From Flavobacterium lindanitolerans (GTDB lineage Bacteria; Bacteroidota; Bacteroidia; Flavobacteriales; Flavobacteriaceae): 64,000 nt of DNA. The position numbers and the translations under genes were made by a program. Below are positions 56,862 to 64,000 of the stretch, piece by piece. A model generated the notes under the pieces. That model worked only from the letters and a program-made list of their open reading frames with translations, searched no databases and was not told where the DNA came from. The DNA lies in contig NZ_PJND01000008.1 of assembly GCF_002846575.1 (NCBI RefSeq), positions 310,001 through 374,000 of the forward strand. The letters are read 5' to 3'. The first letter of the stretch is position 1. Each line of letters opens with the position of its first letter.

Positions 56862-57629
56862 ATGAAAAAAACAGCAATCCTACTACTGCTCACCGGCTGT
56901 TCCGTTTTTGGACAGGTCAAAAAAGGAAAACTCATTTGGGAAGAAAATTTCAATGGCAACAAGCTAAATGAAAAAGTCTGGAACTATGAATTGGGTGATG
57001 GTTGTCCAAACATCTGTGGCTGGGGAAATAACGAACGCCAGATTTATACCAAAGAAAACCATAAAATTGTAGATGGCAAATTGATTATCACGGCAAAAAA
57101 AGATGGTGACCAATACACCTCTACCCGAATTACAACTGCCGGAAAAAAAGAATTCAAATACGGCTATATGGAAACACGCGCTAAAATTCCTGTTGGTCAA
57201 GGCATCTGGCCTGCTTTCTGGATGCTCGGTTCCAATATAAAACAGGTTGGATGGCCTAAAAGCGGTGAAATTGACATACTGGAATATGTTGGTAAAGAAC
57301 CACATATGGTTTATACGACACTACACACCAAAGCCAATCACGGTGACAACGCCAGTTCACACAAAACCCGGTTCGATAACATCGAAGAAGGCTTTCATAC
57401 ATTTGGTGTTGACTGGACCAAAGACAAAATGGATTTTTATGTAGACGATACTTTAGTCTTTACTTTTAATCCGTCAGATAAAAACGAAGACGTCTGGCCT
57501 TTCAACCAGCCATTCTACTTTATACTGAATGTAGCCGTTGGCGGAAACTTTGGCGGGCCTGAAGTAGACGATACCATTTTCCCTCAAGAATTTATCATTG
57601 ATTATATAAGGGTTTACTCCAATAAATAA
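56862..57629 (+). CDS. GH16 endo-1,3-beta-glucanase, secreted
   Basis: 255 residues from ATG 56862; the open frame extends 20 codons into the GH3 end. The N-terminus MKKTAILLLLTGCSVFGQ can be read as a lipobox (LTGC) or a Sec signal cut at SVFGQ. The rest is one GH16 domain, with GIWPAFWMLG and active site SGEIDILEYVG (nucleophile E136, acid/base E141) and YIRVYSN at the end. It lacks the accessory modules of the first GH16, so it may be the soluble periplasmic or secreted partner. It closes the operon; a strong terminator follows. Confidence 0.92.
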   Translation: MKKTAILLLLTGCSVFGQVKKGKLIWEENFNGNKLNEKVWNYELGDGCPNICGWGNNERQIYTKENHKIVDGKLIITAKKDGDQYTSTRITTAGKKEFKYGYMETRAKIPVGQGIWPAFWMLGSNIKQVGWPKSGEIDILEYVGKEPHMVYTTLHTKANHGDNASSHKTRFDNIEEGFHTFGVDWTKDKMDFYVDDTLVFTFNPSDKNEDVWPFNQPFYFILNVAVGGNFGGPEVDDTIFPQEFIIDYIRVYSNK

Positions 57630-57653
57630 TTAGTTTAAGTTTTGAGTTAGTAG

Positions 57654-57690
57654 CAATCGCAGGGAATTCGTTTCCTGCGATTGTTTTTTA
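57654..57690 (+). terminator. Terminator at the end of the beta-glucan locus
   Basis: CAATCGCAGGGAA (57654-57666) pairs with TTTCCTGCGATTG (57671-57683), with one G-U, around a TTCG tetraloop and is followed by six T. It lies 24 bases after the last stop. Confidence 0.92.
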
Positions 57691-57710
57691 TAAAATGACC
57701 ATTTTTCATT

Positions 57711-57777
57711 TTGCGCCTTTGCGCCTTCGTGTTTTTGCGAGAAATTATTTTCACGCAAAGACGCAGAGCCGCAAAGC
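57711..57777. repeat. Second CTTTGCG-type dispersed repeat
   Basis: TTGCGCCTTTGCGCC is followed by TTTTTGCGAG and TCACGCAAAGACGCAGAGCC then GCAAAG. It shares CACGCAAAG and GCAGA-x-CCGCAAA with the copy at 39881-39905, and carries inverted CTTTGCG/CGCAAAG arms. Function unknown. Confidence 0.6.
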
Positions 57778-57839
57778 CTAGAGTCACATTTATGGCCTCT
57801 ATTTTGATGTATAGTTTTCTATAATCATCTCTTTTCATT

Positions 57840-57847
57840 TAACTTTG
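57840..57847 (+). promoter_or_regulatory. Candidate -7 element for the XRE regulator
   Basis: TAACTTTG matches TAnnTTTG and lies 25 bases before ATG 57873. No TTG lies at standard spacing. Confidence 0.4.
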
Positions 57848-57872
57848 TAATGCAAAAGCAGAAACCCGGCTT

Positions 57873-58415
57873 ATGATGAACAACGTTAAAACCCTAAGAG
57901 AAGCAAAGAACCTCACCCAAACAGAACTTGCTGAAAAATCCGGACTTTCCTTACGAACCATCCAAAGGATTGAAGCCGGGAGTATTCTCAAAGGTTTTAC
58001 ATTAAAAGCAATTGCACAATCCTTAGAAACCCAGCCGGAAAATCTGATGGTTGACACCGATGAAAATACCGGAATCGACAGGGCGAAACTAATCAACCTT
58101 TCCGCTTTATTTGGACTTATATTTCCCTACGGAAACGTTATACTTCCCTTAATCCTGACTTATAAAACCAAAGACGCAAAAAATAAAGAATTAGGGAAAA
58201 ATATAGTAAGTATCCAAATTGTTTTATCGGTTATCGTATCGCTACTCATGATTGTAAGTCCGTTCCTTCAAAAAGCTTTTTCGCTACGGTTTCCGCTCTT
58301 CCTTATTTTTTTAATAGCGATTATAGGCATAAAACTAATAGTCATCATACAAAACGGAATCAATCTGAATCGAAAAAGCGACCTCTATTTTAAGCTTAAA
58401 ACCAGCTTTTTATAA
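57873..58415 (+). CDS. Membrane-anchored XRE-family regulator
   Basis: 180 residues. An N-terminal Cro/CI helix-turn-helix lies at about 5-58 (LREAKNLTQTELAEKSGLSLRTIQRIEAG in part). The C-terminal half has three to four hydrophobic segments (about 70-92, 108-130, 135-157), similar to the DUF4870 type. Such proteins couple DNA binding to the membrane; the signal is unknown. It is monocistronic between the glucan locus and tetR. Confidence 0.88.
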   Translation: MMNNVKTLREAKNLTQTELAEKSGLSLRTIQRIEAGSILKGFTLKAIAQSLETQPENLMVDTDENTGIDRAKLINLSALFGLIFPYGNVILPLILTYKTKDAKNKELGKNIVSIQIVLSVIVSLLMIVSPFLQKAFSLRFPLFLIFLIAIIGIKLIVIIQNGINLNRKSDLYFKLKTSFL

Positions 58416-58463
58416 GGAAACACTATGTCATTTATAGTTGCATAAGAAAATTTTATAATTCGC

Positions 58464-58495
58464 TTGTTTCATATTATAAAAAAGCTGTAATTTTG
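58464..58495 (+). promoter_or_regulatory. tetR promoter
   Basis: TTG (58464-58466), a 21-base spacer and TAATTTTG (58488-58495) match the Bacteroidota consensus. The -7 element abuts the first 24-bp operator-like repeat (58496-58519), which covers the expected transcription start. Confidence 0.75.
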
Positions 58496-58519
58496 CTTAA
58501 CGGTGTTAAACCATTTAAT
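58496..58519 (+). promoter_or_regulatory. Operator-like repeat, copy 1 (tetR promoter)
   Basis: CTTAACGGTGTTAAAC followed by CATTTAAT. The core TTAAC-GGT-GTTAA is a perfect dyad. It shares CTTAAC, TG(A/T)TA and ATTTAAT with three copies before the efflux operon. Its position directly after the -7 element fits autorepression by the TetR protein encoded just downstream. Confidence 0.75.
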
Positions 58520-58531
58520 ACCCAATAAAAA

Positions 58532-59134
58532 ATGGCAAGCAAAGATCGAATTTTACGACAAAAAGAAGAGACCCGGAATAATATTCTGGATGCTGCCTAT
58601 TATATTGTGAAAGAAGAAGGCTGGCAAGGCCTCAGCATGCGTAAAATAGCAGACCGCATAGAATATACTGCACCAATTATTTACGAGTATTTTTCCAATA
58701 AGGAAGCTATACTACAGGAACTCACCAAAAAAGGTTTTTTATGCCTGACAAAAGACCTGGAAAAAGCAAAAGCAGTTTCGGCAGACCCTGCAGAACAGCT
58801 TGAGGCAATGTGGATGGCTTATTGGAACTTTGCCTTTGCAGACAAAGAACTTTATCAGGTAATGTTTGGAGTAGAAATGACTTGCTGTATGCAGCGTGTT
58901 CCTGAAGCCGAAGGACCTTTTCAATTATTTACGCAAGCAATTGCCGAAATAATGAAAGGACAAAAACCTTCTGACGACGTTATAAAGCAAAAATATTTTA
59001 CTTTTTTCTCAGTTATCCACGGACTGATTTCTATCAATATCGTAGGCAATGGGTTAGCATCTAATATCAATAATCAAATATTGAAAGATGCCATCGGAGG
59101 GATAATTAAATCAATTCAGGTAGTAGAAGTCTAA
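58532..59134 (+). CDS. TetR/AcrR-family repressor
   Basis: 200 residues. The N-terminal helix-turn-helix is intact: RNNILDAAYYIVKEEGWQG and SMRKIADRIEYTAPIIYEYF (about 15-57), then SNKEAILQEL. The C-terminal ligand-binding domain (about 70-195) has no recognised ligand motif. It lies directly before an RND efflux operon, and four matching 24-bp repeats lie around both promoters. It most likely represses itself and the pump until an inducer binds. Confidence 0.93.
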   Translation: MASKDRILRQKEETRNNILDAAYYIVKEEGWQGLSMRKIADRIEYTAPIIYEYFSNKEAILQELTKKGFLCLTKDLEKAKAVSADPAEQLEAMWMAYWNFAFADKELYQVMFGVEMTCCMQRVPEAEGPFQLFTQAIAEIMKGQKPSDDVIKQKYFTFFSVIHGLISINIVGNGLASNINNQILKDAIGGIIKSIQVVEV

Positions 59135-59149
59135 TTTTTTTGACATCTA

Positions 59150-59173
59150 CTTAACACTGATAAATGATTTAAT
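59150..59173 (+). promoter_or_regulatory. Operator-like repeat, copy 2
   Basis: CTTAACACTGATAAATG then ATTTAAT. Core TTAAC-ACT-GATAA is a dyad with one mismatch. It lies 16 bases past the tetR stop. Confidence 0.7.
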
Positions 59174-59186
59174 AAGAATAATTTAA

Positions 59187-59222
59187 TAATGGATTAATCA
59201 CGAAAAAATTTTTAATCCATTA
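59187..59222 (+). other. 11-base perfect inverted repeat between operator copies
   Basis: TAATGGATTAA (59187-59197) and TTAATCCATTA (59212-59222) are exact reverse complements with a 14-base spacer. The second arm touches operator copy 3. It may be a hairpin that ends tetR transcription, though no T run follows, or a further protein-binding dyad. Confidence 0.6.
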
Positions 59223-59246
59223 CTTAACAGTGATAAATAATTTAAT
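59223..59246 (+). promoter_or_regulatory. Operator-like repeat, copy 3
   Basis: CTTAACAGTGATAAATA then ATTTAAT. Same spacing between CTTAAC and ATTTAAT as the other copies. Its start is 73 bases after copy 2. Confidence 0.7.
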
Positions 59247-59302
59247 GCCAATCTGTAATTAACAGTTTGGCCTGAAAATCTATACCTTTTTTCGTTTACT
59301 TA

Positions 59303-59326
59303 CTTAACAATGTTAGATTATTTAAT
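59303..59326 (+). promoter_or_regulatory. Operator-like repeat, copy 4
   Basis: CTTAACAATGTTAGATT then ATTTAAT. Core TTAAC-AAT-GTTAG has one mismatch in the dyad. Its start is 80 bases after copy 3. It is the copy nearest the efflux genes. Confidence 0.7.
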
Positions 59327-59552
59327 TCAGTTATGACTATTAAAAACAAACTAATACCAATGGCAATGTAGCGCGCTGGAAACCCGTGTTGCTGTTCTCA
59401 GGAAGAACACCTCACACCAAACAAAAAGCTGACTTTCAGGCCGTCGGCTATAAACAATTATAAAATGAATCAGCATGTTAAACGCTAAAAAAATGCAAAG
59501 CAAAAAACAGAAATCAATCAAAATGTCCAACAAATTCAAAAATCATAAAACA
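59327..59552 (+). other. Leader between operator copy 4 and the membrane fusion gene
   Basis: About 226 bases with no supported gene. It contains a small inverted repeat GTTCT/AGAAC (about 59394-59406) and in-frame upstream start codons (59475 and 59523) that would only lengthen the lipoprotein N-terminus. No clear TAnnTTTG is seen; TACCTTTT (59283-59290), just before copy 4, is the best -7 guess for the efflux promoter. Confidence 0.45.
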
Positions 59553-60695
59553 ATGAGAAATACGATTCTAACCAGCCTTCTGCTTGCAGCCATACTGATA
59601 GGATGTTCCGATAAAAACCAGGGTCAGGCTGCCCCACCTCCCCCAACTTTGCCGGTTTATGCTATCCAAAGTGCTACCACTACTACAGATTCTGAATATC
59701 CCGCTTCCATTCAGGGAACCGTTGATGTTGAAATTCGCCCACAGGTGAGTGGAAATCTGGAAAAAATTTATGTTGACGAAGGGGCTTTCGTTACTAAAGG
59801 TCAGCCGTTGTTCAAAATAAACGAACAGCCTTTTCGTGAACAGCTAAACAATGCGCTTGCCAGCCTTCACGGTGCTGAAGCGGCTTTGATAAATGCGCAG
59901 TTGGAAATTGATAAGCTAACGCCTCTTGTTCAAAACAAGGTTGTTTCTGAATACCAATTAAAAACGGCCAAAGCTTCTCACAGAATCGCCTCTGCCAATT
60001 TAGACCAGGCAAAAGCAATGGTAGGTTCAGCAAAAATCAATTTGGGCTATACTACCATTACAGCACCGGTTAGCGGTTATATTGGAAGATTGCCAAAGAA
60101 ACAGGGAAGTCTGGTTTCTGCAACCGATATTGAACCATTGACAAAACTTTCAGATGTTCATGAAGTATATGCTTACTTTTCATTGGGCGAAACCGATTTT
60201 ATCAATTTCAAAGCACAATATTCCGGAAACACTATCGATGACAAAATCAAAAAGCTGCCACCGGTTTCATTAGTGCTTGCAGACAACAATGTGTATGCCC
60301 AAACTGGAAAAATCGACATGGTTGACGGCCAGTTTGACAAAAACACAGGCGCCATCACACTTCGTGCTACTTTTCCTAATGCAAACGGGACTTTGCGTTC
60401 CGGAAATACAGGTAGAATCCGTTTAGGAATCCAACATGACGATGCAATTCTGGTACCACAATCTGCTACAATGGAAATGCAGGATAAAGTTTTCGTCTTT
60501 ACAGTAAATAAAGAAAACAAGGTAACCAAAGCACCAATCACCATTATTGGTAAAAGCGGTAGCAACTATCTTATTAAAGACGGTGTAAAATCAGGTGACC
60601 AAATTGTACTAAGCGGCATTGACAAACTTCAGGAAGGTCAGGCAATTCAGCCTGAAAAATCGAATAAAATTGCTCAAGTAATTAACAAAAAATAA
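59553..60695 (+). CDS. RND efflux membrane fusion protein (periplasmic adaptor lipoprotein)
   Basis: 380 residues from ATG 59553; upstream starts at 59475 and 59523 are rejected because this one gives a compact lipoprotein signal (MRNTILTSLLLAAILIGC, Cys 18). The barrel-sandwich hybrid domain spans about 45-190 with EIRPQVSGNLEKIYVDEGAFV, a coiled-coil hairpin of about 95-155 and NLGYTTITAPVSGYIGR. Beta-barrel and membrane-proximal domains follow (about 200-365; LVPQSATMEMQDKVFVFTV). It bridges the inner-membrane pump and the outer-membrane channel. AcrA-like. It lies 12 bases before the pump gene. Confidence 0.95.
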   Translation: MRNTILTSLLLAAILIGCSDKNQGQAAPPPPTLPVYAIQSATTTTDSEYPASIQGTVDVEIRPQVSGNLEKIYVDEGAFVTKGQPLFKINEQPFREQLNNALASLHGAEAALINAQLEIDKLTPLVQNKVVSEYQLKTAKASHRIASANLDQAKAMVGSAKINLGYTTITAPVSGYIGRLPKKQGSLVSATDIEPLTKLSDVHEVYAYFSLGETDFINFKAQYSGNTIDDKIKKLPPVSLVLADNNVYAQTGKIDMVDGQFDKNTGAITLRATFPNANGTLRSGNTGRIRLGIQHDDAILVPQSATMEMQDKVFVFTVNKENKVTKAPITIIGKSGSNYLIKDGVKSGDQIVLSGIDKLQEGQAIQPEKSNKIAQVINKK

Positions 60696-60707
60696 TTAAA
60701 GCTAAAA

Positions 60708-63700
60708 ATGTTCAAAATATTCATACAGCGACCTGTACTGGCCACTGTTATCTCTATCCTATTGGTAATATTGGGTCTGCTGGGACTTTCGAAATTACCC
60801 CTACAACAATTTCCGGATATTGCCCCACCGTCGGTTTTAGTAACGGCGGTCTATCCGGGAGCCAATGCTGAAACCGTCTTACGTTCGGTAGCACCTTCTT
60901 TGGAAGAATCCATAAACGGTGTCGAAAACATGACTTACATGAGCTCAACAGCCAGTAATGACGGTACTCTGGCCATTACCGTTTTCTTTAAATTAGGTAC
61001 AGATGCCGACCAGGCTGCCGTTAACGTACAGAATCGTGTGGCACAAGCTACAAGCCAGTTACCGGCCGAAGTCGTACAGCAAGGTATCATTACGGCAAAA
61101 CAGCAAAACAGTTTTATTATGGCAATTGGTATGTATACCGAAGACGAAGCCAAATACGACCAGACTTTTGTTGCCAACTATGCCCAAATCAATATCATTC
61201 CGGAAATTAAACGTATTCCCGGAGTAGGTTCTGCCGCTATTTTTGGAGGAACGAAAGACTATTCTATGCGTGTCTGGTTAAATCCGACACAAATGGCAAC
61301 TTACAATGTAACGCCAAACGAAGTTATGGCTGCGATTCAGGACAAAAGTTTAGAAGCCGCGCCGGGTAAATTTGGAGAAAGAAGTAAGGAAGTTTTCGAA
61401 TATGTTATCAAATACAAAGGAAAACTGACCAAACCGGAAGATTACATGAACATTGCAATCCGTTCCAATGCAGACGGTTCTATCCTGCGCCTGAAAGATG
61501 TTGCCAGAGTCGAGCTTGGTGCCTATTCCTACAACAGTTTGACCCGTTTGAACGGTAATAAAGGAGTCGTAATTGGTATCATCCAGTTGGCGGGGTCCAA
61601 CTCAAACGATATTCAGATTGCGATTAACAAACTGATGGAGAAAGCCTCCAAAGATTTCCCAAAAGAAATAAAGCACAATATATTTTATAGCACAAAAGTA
61701 TCTCTTGACCAGTCAATTGCTCAAGTTCAGCATACTTTACTGGAAGCATTCATACTGGTATTTATTGTCGTATTCCTGTTCCTTCAGGATTTCAGGTCGA
61801 CCTTAATTCCGGCTATTGCAGTTCCGGTAGCCATTTTAGGTACGTTCTTCTTCATGCAATTATTTGGATTCTCCATTAACCTGCTGACGTTGTTCGCCTT
61901 GATTTTAGCGATTGGTATTGTCGTCGATGACGCAATTGTCGTCGTCGAAGCCGTACACGCCAAAATGGAACACAAGCATTTGTCTCCAAAAATCGCAACG
62001 CATGAAGCCATGCACGAAATTACCGGAGCAATCATCTCGATTACGCTGGTCATGGCGGCGGTATTCCTGCCGGTTGGTTTTATGGAAGGTTCAACGGGAG
62101 TTTTCTATCGACAGTTTGCCTTTACAATGGCCATTGCAATTGTAATTTCTGCTGTAAACGCCTTAACATTAAGCCCTGCCCTTGCCGCTTTATTTTTAAA
62201 AGACAATCATGAAGCGCATGACAAGGAAAAGCCCTATTCCAAACCTGGATTCAAGGAAAAATTCTTTATCGGATTTAATAAAAGTTTTACCGCTTTAACC
62301 AATCGTTATGTGGGCGGATTAAAGTTCTTAATCCGTAACAAATGGGCTAGTTTGGGTGGTCTGGTTGTAATTCTGGTTGCAACAATTGTCATGGTTCAAA
62401 GAACCCCAACAGGATTTATTCCAACAGAAGACCAGGGATTTATTGCCATTGCAGTAAACACACCTTCCGGAACCTCTTTAGACGGAACCCAAAAAGTAAT
62501 GACCGAAGCCGAAAATACGTTAAAAGCTTTGGAATCATCCCGATTTGTAACCGCCATTTCAGGTTTTAACCTTTTGACAAACTCCACGAGCCCATCATCT
62601 GCAGTTGTTTTCGTATTGCTGAAACCAAATGAAGAACGTGGCGCTATTAAAAACATTGATGAGATAATGAATCAGGTTCGCGGCCAATTAGGCGCCATAT
62701 CCGGAGGTAATTTCTTTGTATTCAGTTTTCCAACCGTACCTGGATTCAGTAATGTGGAAGCTCTGGATTTAGTATTGCAGGACAAAACAGGCGGCAAACT
62801 GGATAAGTTTAGCGGTGTTTCTCAAAACTTCATCGGAGAATTAATGAAACGTCCTGAAATTGCTGTGGCCTTTACCTCTTTCAAAGCAGATTATCCGCAA
62901 TTGCAATTGGATATCAATGATGAAAAAGCAGACCAGTTAGGCGTAAAAGTAAAAGACATTTTGCAAACAATGCAGGCTTATTTTGGTAGTGCCCAGGCTT
63001 CTGACTTCAACAGATTCGGGAAATATTACAGAGTAGTGGTTCAGGCCGATATTGCAGACAGAGCCGACCCGACAACTATTGACCGTGTATTTGTAAAAAA
63101 TAAAAACGGTGAAATGGTTCCTATAAATACTTTGGTAAAACTAACCCGTATTTATGGTTCTGAAACCGCTTCGAGATACAACCTGTTTAATTCGATTTCG
63201 ATTAATGCGATTCCGAAACCGGGTTTCAGTTCCGGAGATGCCATCAAGGCCATTGAAGAAGTAGCTGCACAGCAGTTGCCTGCCGGTTATAGTTATGAAT
63301 TTTCAGGACAAACCCGTGAAGAGATTTCATCCGGAGGACAATCAACAACCATTTTCCTATTGTGTCTGGTGTTCATTTATTTCCTGCTTGCGGCACAATA
63401 CGAAAGTTATATCCTGCCATTGGCGGTAATCTTGTCCATCCCAACCGGAATCTTTGGAGTATTCGTAGCTATTGGTTTGACCGGTATTCAAAATAACATT
63501 TATGTACAGGTTGCACTCGTCATGCTTATTGGGCTTCTCGCCAAGAATGCTATTCTAATCGTGGAATTTGCGGCACAAAAAAGAAGGTCCGGCCAGGCAT
63601 TGGGCAAAGCGTCAATTGATGCGGCGAAACTACGTTTACGACCAATCATCATGACTTCGCTGGCCTTTGTTGTGGGATTGATTCCAATGATGAGTGCCAC

Positions 63701-63872
63701 AGGTCCATCAGCACAAGGTAACCATTCCATCAGTATTGGTGCTGCCGGAGGTATGCTTTCAGGAGTAATTCTTGGTTTATTTATCATCCCGGTTCTATTT
63801 ATCATATTCCAGTATTTACAAGAAAAAGTTAGTGGAAAACCAATAGCCGTAATCCATAACGAAGAAAAATAA
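60708..63872 (+). CDS. RND multidrug efflux pump, HAE1 (AcrB-like) family
   Basis: 1054 residues, full length. Twelve membrane segments with two large periplasmic loops. MFKIFIQRPVLATVISILLVILG starts the first segment (in part); the proton-relay aspartates are the DD pair in GIVVDDAIVVVEAV (TM4). QQFPDIAPPSVLVTAVYPGA, RFNLFNS-like SRYNLFNSISI and SGQTREEISSG are HAE1 landmarks. It uses the proton gradient to export hydrophobic or amphiphilic compounds. The drug spectrum cannot be read from sequence. Confidence 0.97.
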   Translation: MFKIFIQRPVLATVISILLVILGLLGLSKLPLQQFPDIAPPSVLVTAVYPGANAETVLRSVAPSLEESINGVENMTYMSSTASNDGTLAITVFFKLGTDADQAAVNVQNRVAQATSQLPAEVVQQGIITAKQQNSFIMAIGMYTEDEAKYDQTFVANYAQINIIPEIKRIPGVGSAAIFGGTKDYSMRVWLNPTQMATYNVTPNEVMAAIQDKSLEAAPGKFGERSKEVFEYVIKYKGKLTKPEDYMNIAIRSNADGSILRLKDVARVELGAYSYNSLTRLNGNKGVVIGIIQLAGSNSNDIQIAINKLMEKASKDFPKEIKHNIFYSTKVSLDQSIAQVQHTLLEAFILVFIVVFLFLQDFRSTLIPAIAVPVAILGTFFFMQLFGFSINLLTLFALILAIGIVVDDAIVVVEAVHAKMEHKHLSPKIATHEAMHEITGAIISITLVMAAVFLPVGFMEGSTGVFYRQFAFTMAIAIVISAVNALTLSPALAALFLKDNHEAHDKEKPYSKPGFKEKFFIGFNKSFTALTNRYVGGLKFLIRNKWASLGGLVVILVATIVMVQRTPTGFIPTEDQGFIAIAVNTPSGTSLDGTQKVMTEAENTLKALESSRFVTAISGFNLLTNSTSPSSAVVFVLLKPNEERGAIKNIDEIMNQVRGQLGAISGGNFFVFSFPTVPGFSNVEALDLVLQDKTGGKLDKFSGVSQNFIGELMKRPEIAVAFTSFKADYPQLQLDINDEKADQLGVKVKDILQTMQAYFGSAQASDFNRFGKYYRVVVQADIADRADPTTIDRVFVKNKNGEMVPINTLVKLTRIYGSETASRYNLFNSISINAIPKPGFSSGDAIKAIEEVAAQQLPAGYSYEFSGQTREEISSGGQSTTIFLLCLVFIYFLLAAQYESYILPLAVILSIPTGIFGVFVAIGLTGIQNNIYVQVALVMLIGLLAKNAILIVEFAAQKRRSGQALGKASIDAAKLRLRPIIMTSLAFVVGLIPMMSATGPSAQGNHSISIGAAGGMLSGVILGLFIIPVLFIIFQYLQEKVSGKPIAVIHNEEK

Positions 63873-63874
63873 AA

Positions 63875-64000
63875 ATGAAACGAAACATCAATAAATATAT
63901 AGCTGTACTGGTTTTAATCACCACACTGACAGCATGTAAAGTTTCGAAAGATGTCGAAACTCCAAAAGATGCCTTGCCCGAAAACTTCAGGAATGTTAGC
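63875..64000 (+). CDS. Outer-membrane efflux lipoprotein, TolC/OprM-like, N-terminal part
   Basis: The open frame starts at ATG 63875, two bases after the pump stop, and runs off the right edge (42 codons seen). The start MKRNINKYIAVLVLITTLTAC is a lipoprotein signal (Cys 21), and PKDALPENFRN fits the beginning of NodT/OprM-type outer-membrane factors. Its position as third gene after adaptor and pump strongly supports this assignment; too little is visible for a domain match. Confidence 0.82.
   Translation, partial: MKRNINKYIAVLVLITTLTACKVSKDVETPKDALPENFRNVS

Noticed and set aside
57647..57838. Small minus-strand frame (63 codons)
   Set aside because: It lies across a terminator and a dispersed repeat and has no family features.
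59351..59539. Small minus-strand frame (62 codons) with a hydrophobic start
   Set aside because: It lies in the leader of the efflux operon, is antisense to its start region and has no clear promoter.

Overview
The window looks like an ordinary stretch of chromosome from a Flavobacterium-like member of the Bacteroidota (Flavobacteriaceae). The evidence is low-GC DNA, several proteins ending in type IX secretion (T9SS) type A sorting tails, a SusC/SusD pair, a DUF4835 (PorD-like) protein beside coaBC, promoters of the TTG/TTTG-N19-23-TAnnTTTG type, A-rich start regions without Shine-Dalgarno sequences, and several TTG starts. I see no tRNA, rRNA, insertion sequence, prophage or CRISPR array.

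Layout. 1-9860 (minus strand): three large secreted surface proteins. The first runs off the left edge; the next two are paralogues with fibronectin III and PPC-like repeats and T9SS tails. 10071-18397 (minus): fabV, recN, porD-like, coaBC, rpoZ, bamD, ferritin, dapA and a DUF6913-like gene. 18447-20164 (plus): a 5'-nucleotidase split into two genes. 20292-24120 (minus): ligA, a small unknown gene and the rplI-rpsR-rpsF ribosomal operon. 24295-24990 (plus): an orphan LytTR response regulator. 24987-29629 (minus): priA, a brkB-like gene and nadC. 29801-35591: rlmH, folP (minus), an internally duplicated DUF1599 protein, a MauE-thioredoxin fusion, an orphan ABC permease, a TlpA-like lipoprotein and tpiA. 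35787-39734: a large T9SS cargo protein with a beta-propeller-like domain. 40000-43503: a porin, prmA, clpS, a DinB-like protein and a lipocalin-like lipoprotein.

43639-57629 is a polysaccharide utilisation locus that fits laminarin or another mixed or beta-1,3-glucan. It holds a propeller-sensor/LuxR-type regulator, SusC, SusD, a surface glycan-binding lipoprotein with two tandem copies of a carbohydrate-binding-like module, two GH16 glucanases and a GH3 beta-glucosidase. 57873-58415 is a membrane-anchored XRE regulator. From 58532 to the right edge lies a TetR-controlled RND efflux operon: tetR, membrane fusion protein, inner-membrane pump, and the start of a TolC-like outer-membrane factor.

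The most informative unexplained signals are in non-coding DNA. Four copies of a 24-bp element flank tetR and the efflux operon, one of them directly after a good tetR promoter; they are probably the TetR operators. Three copies of ACCACAACAA lie upstream of susC. Several families of dispersed intergenic repeats and a nested palindrome are also present. I found no strong case for an entirely new biological system; most genes are housekeeping or belong to known flavobacterial families.
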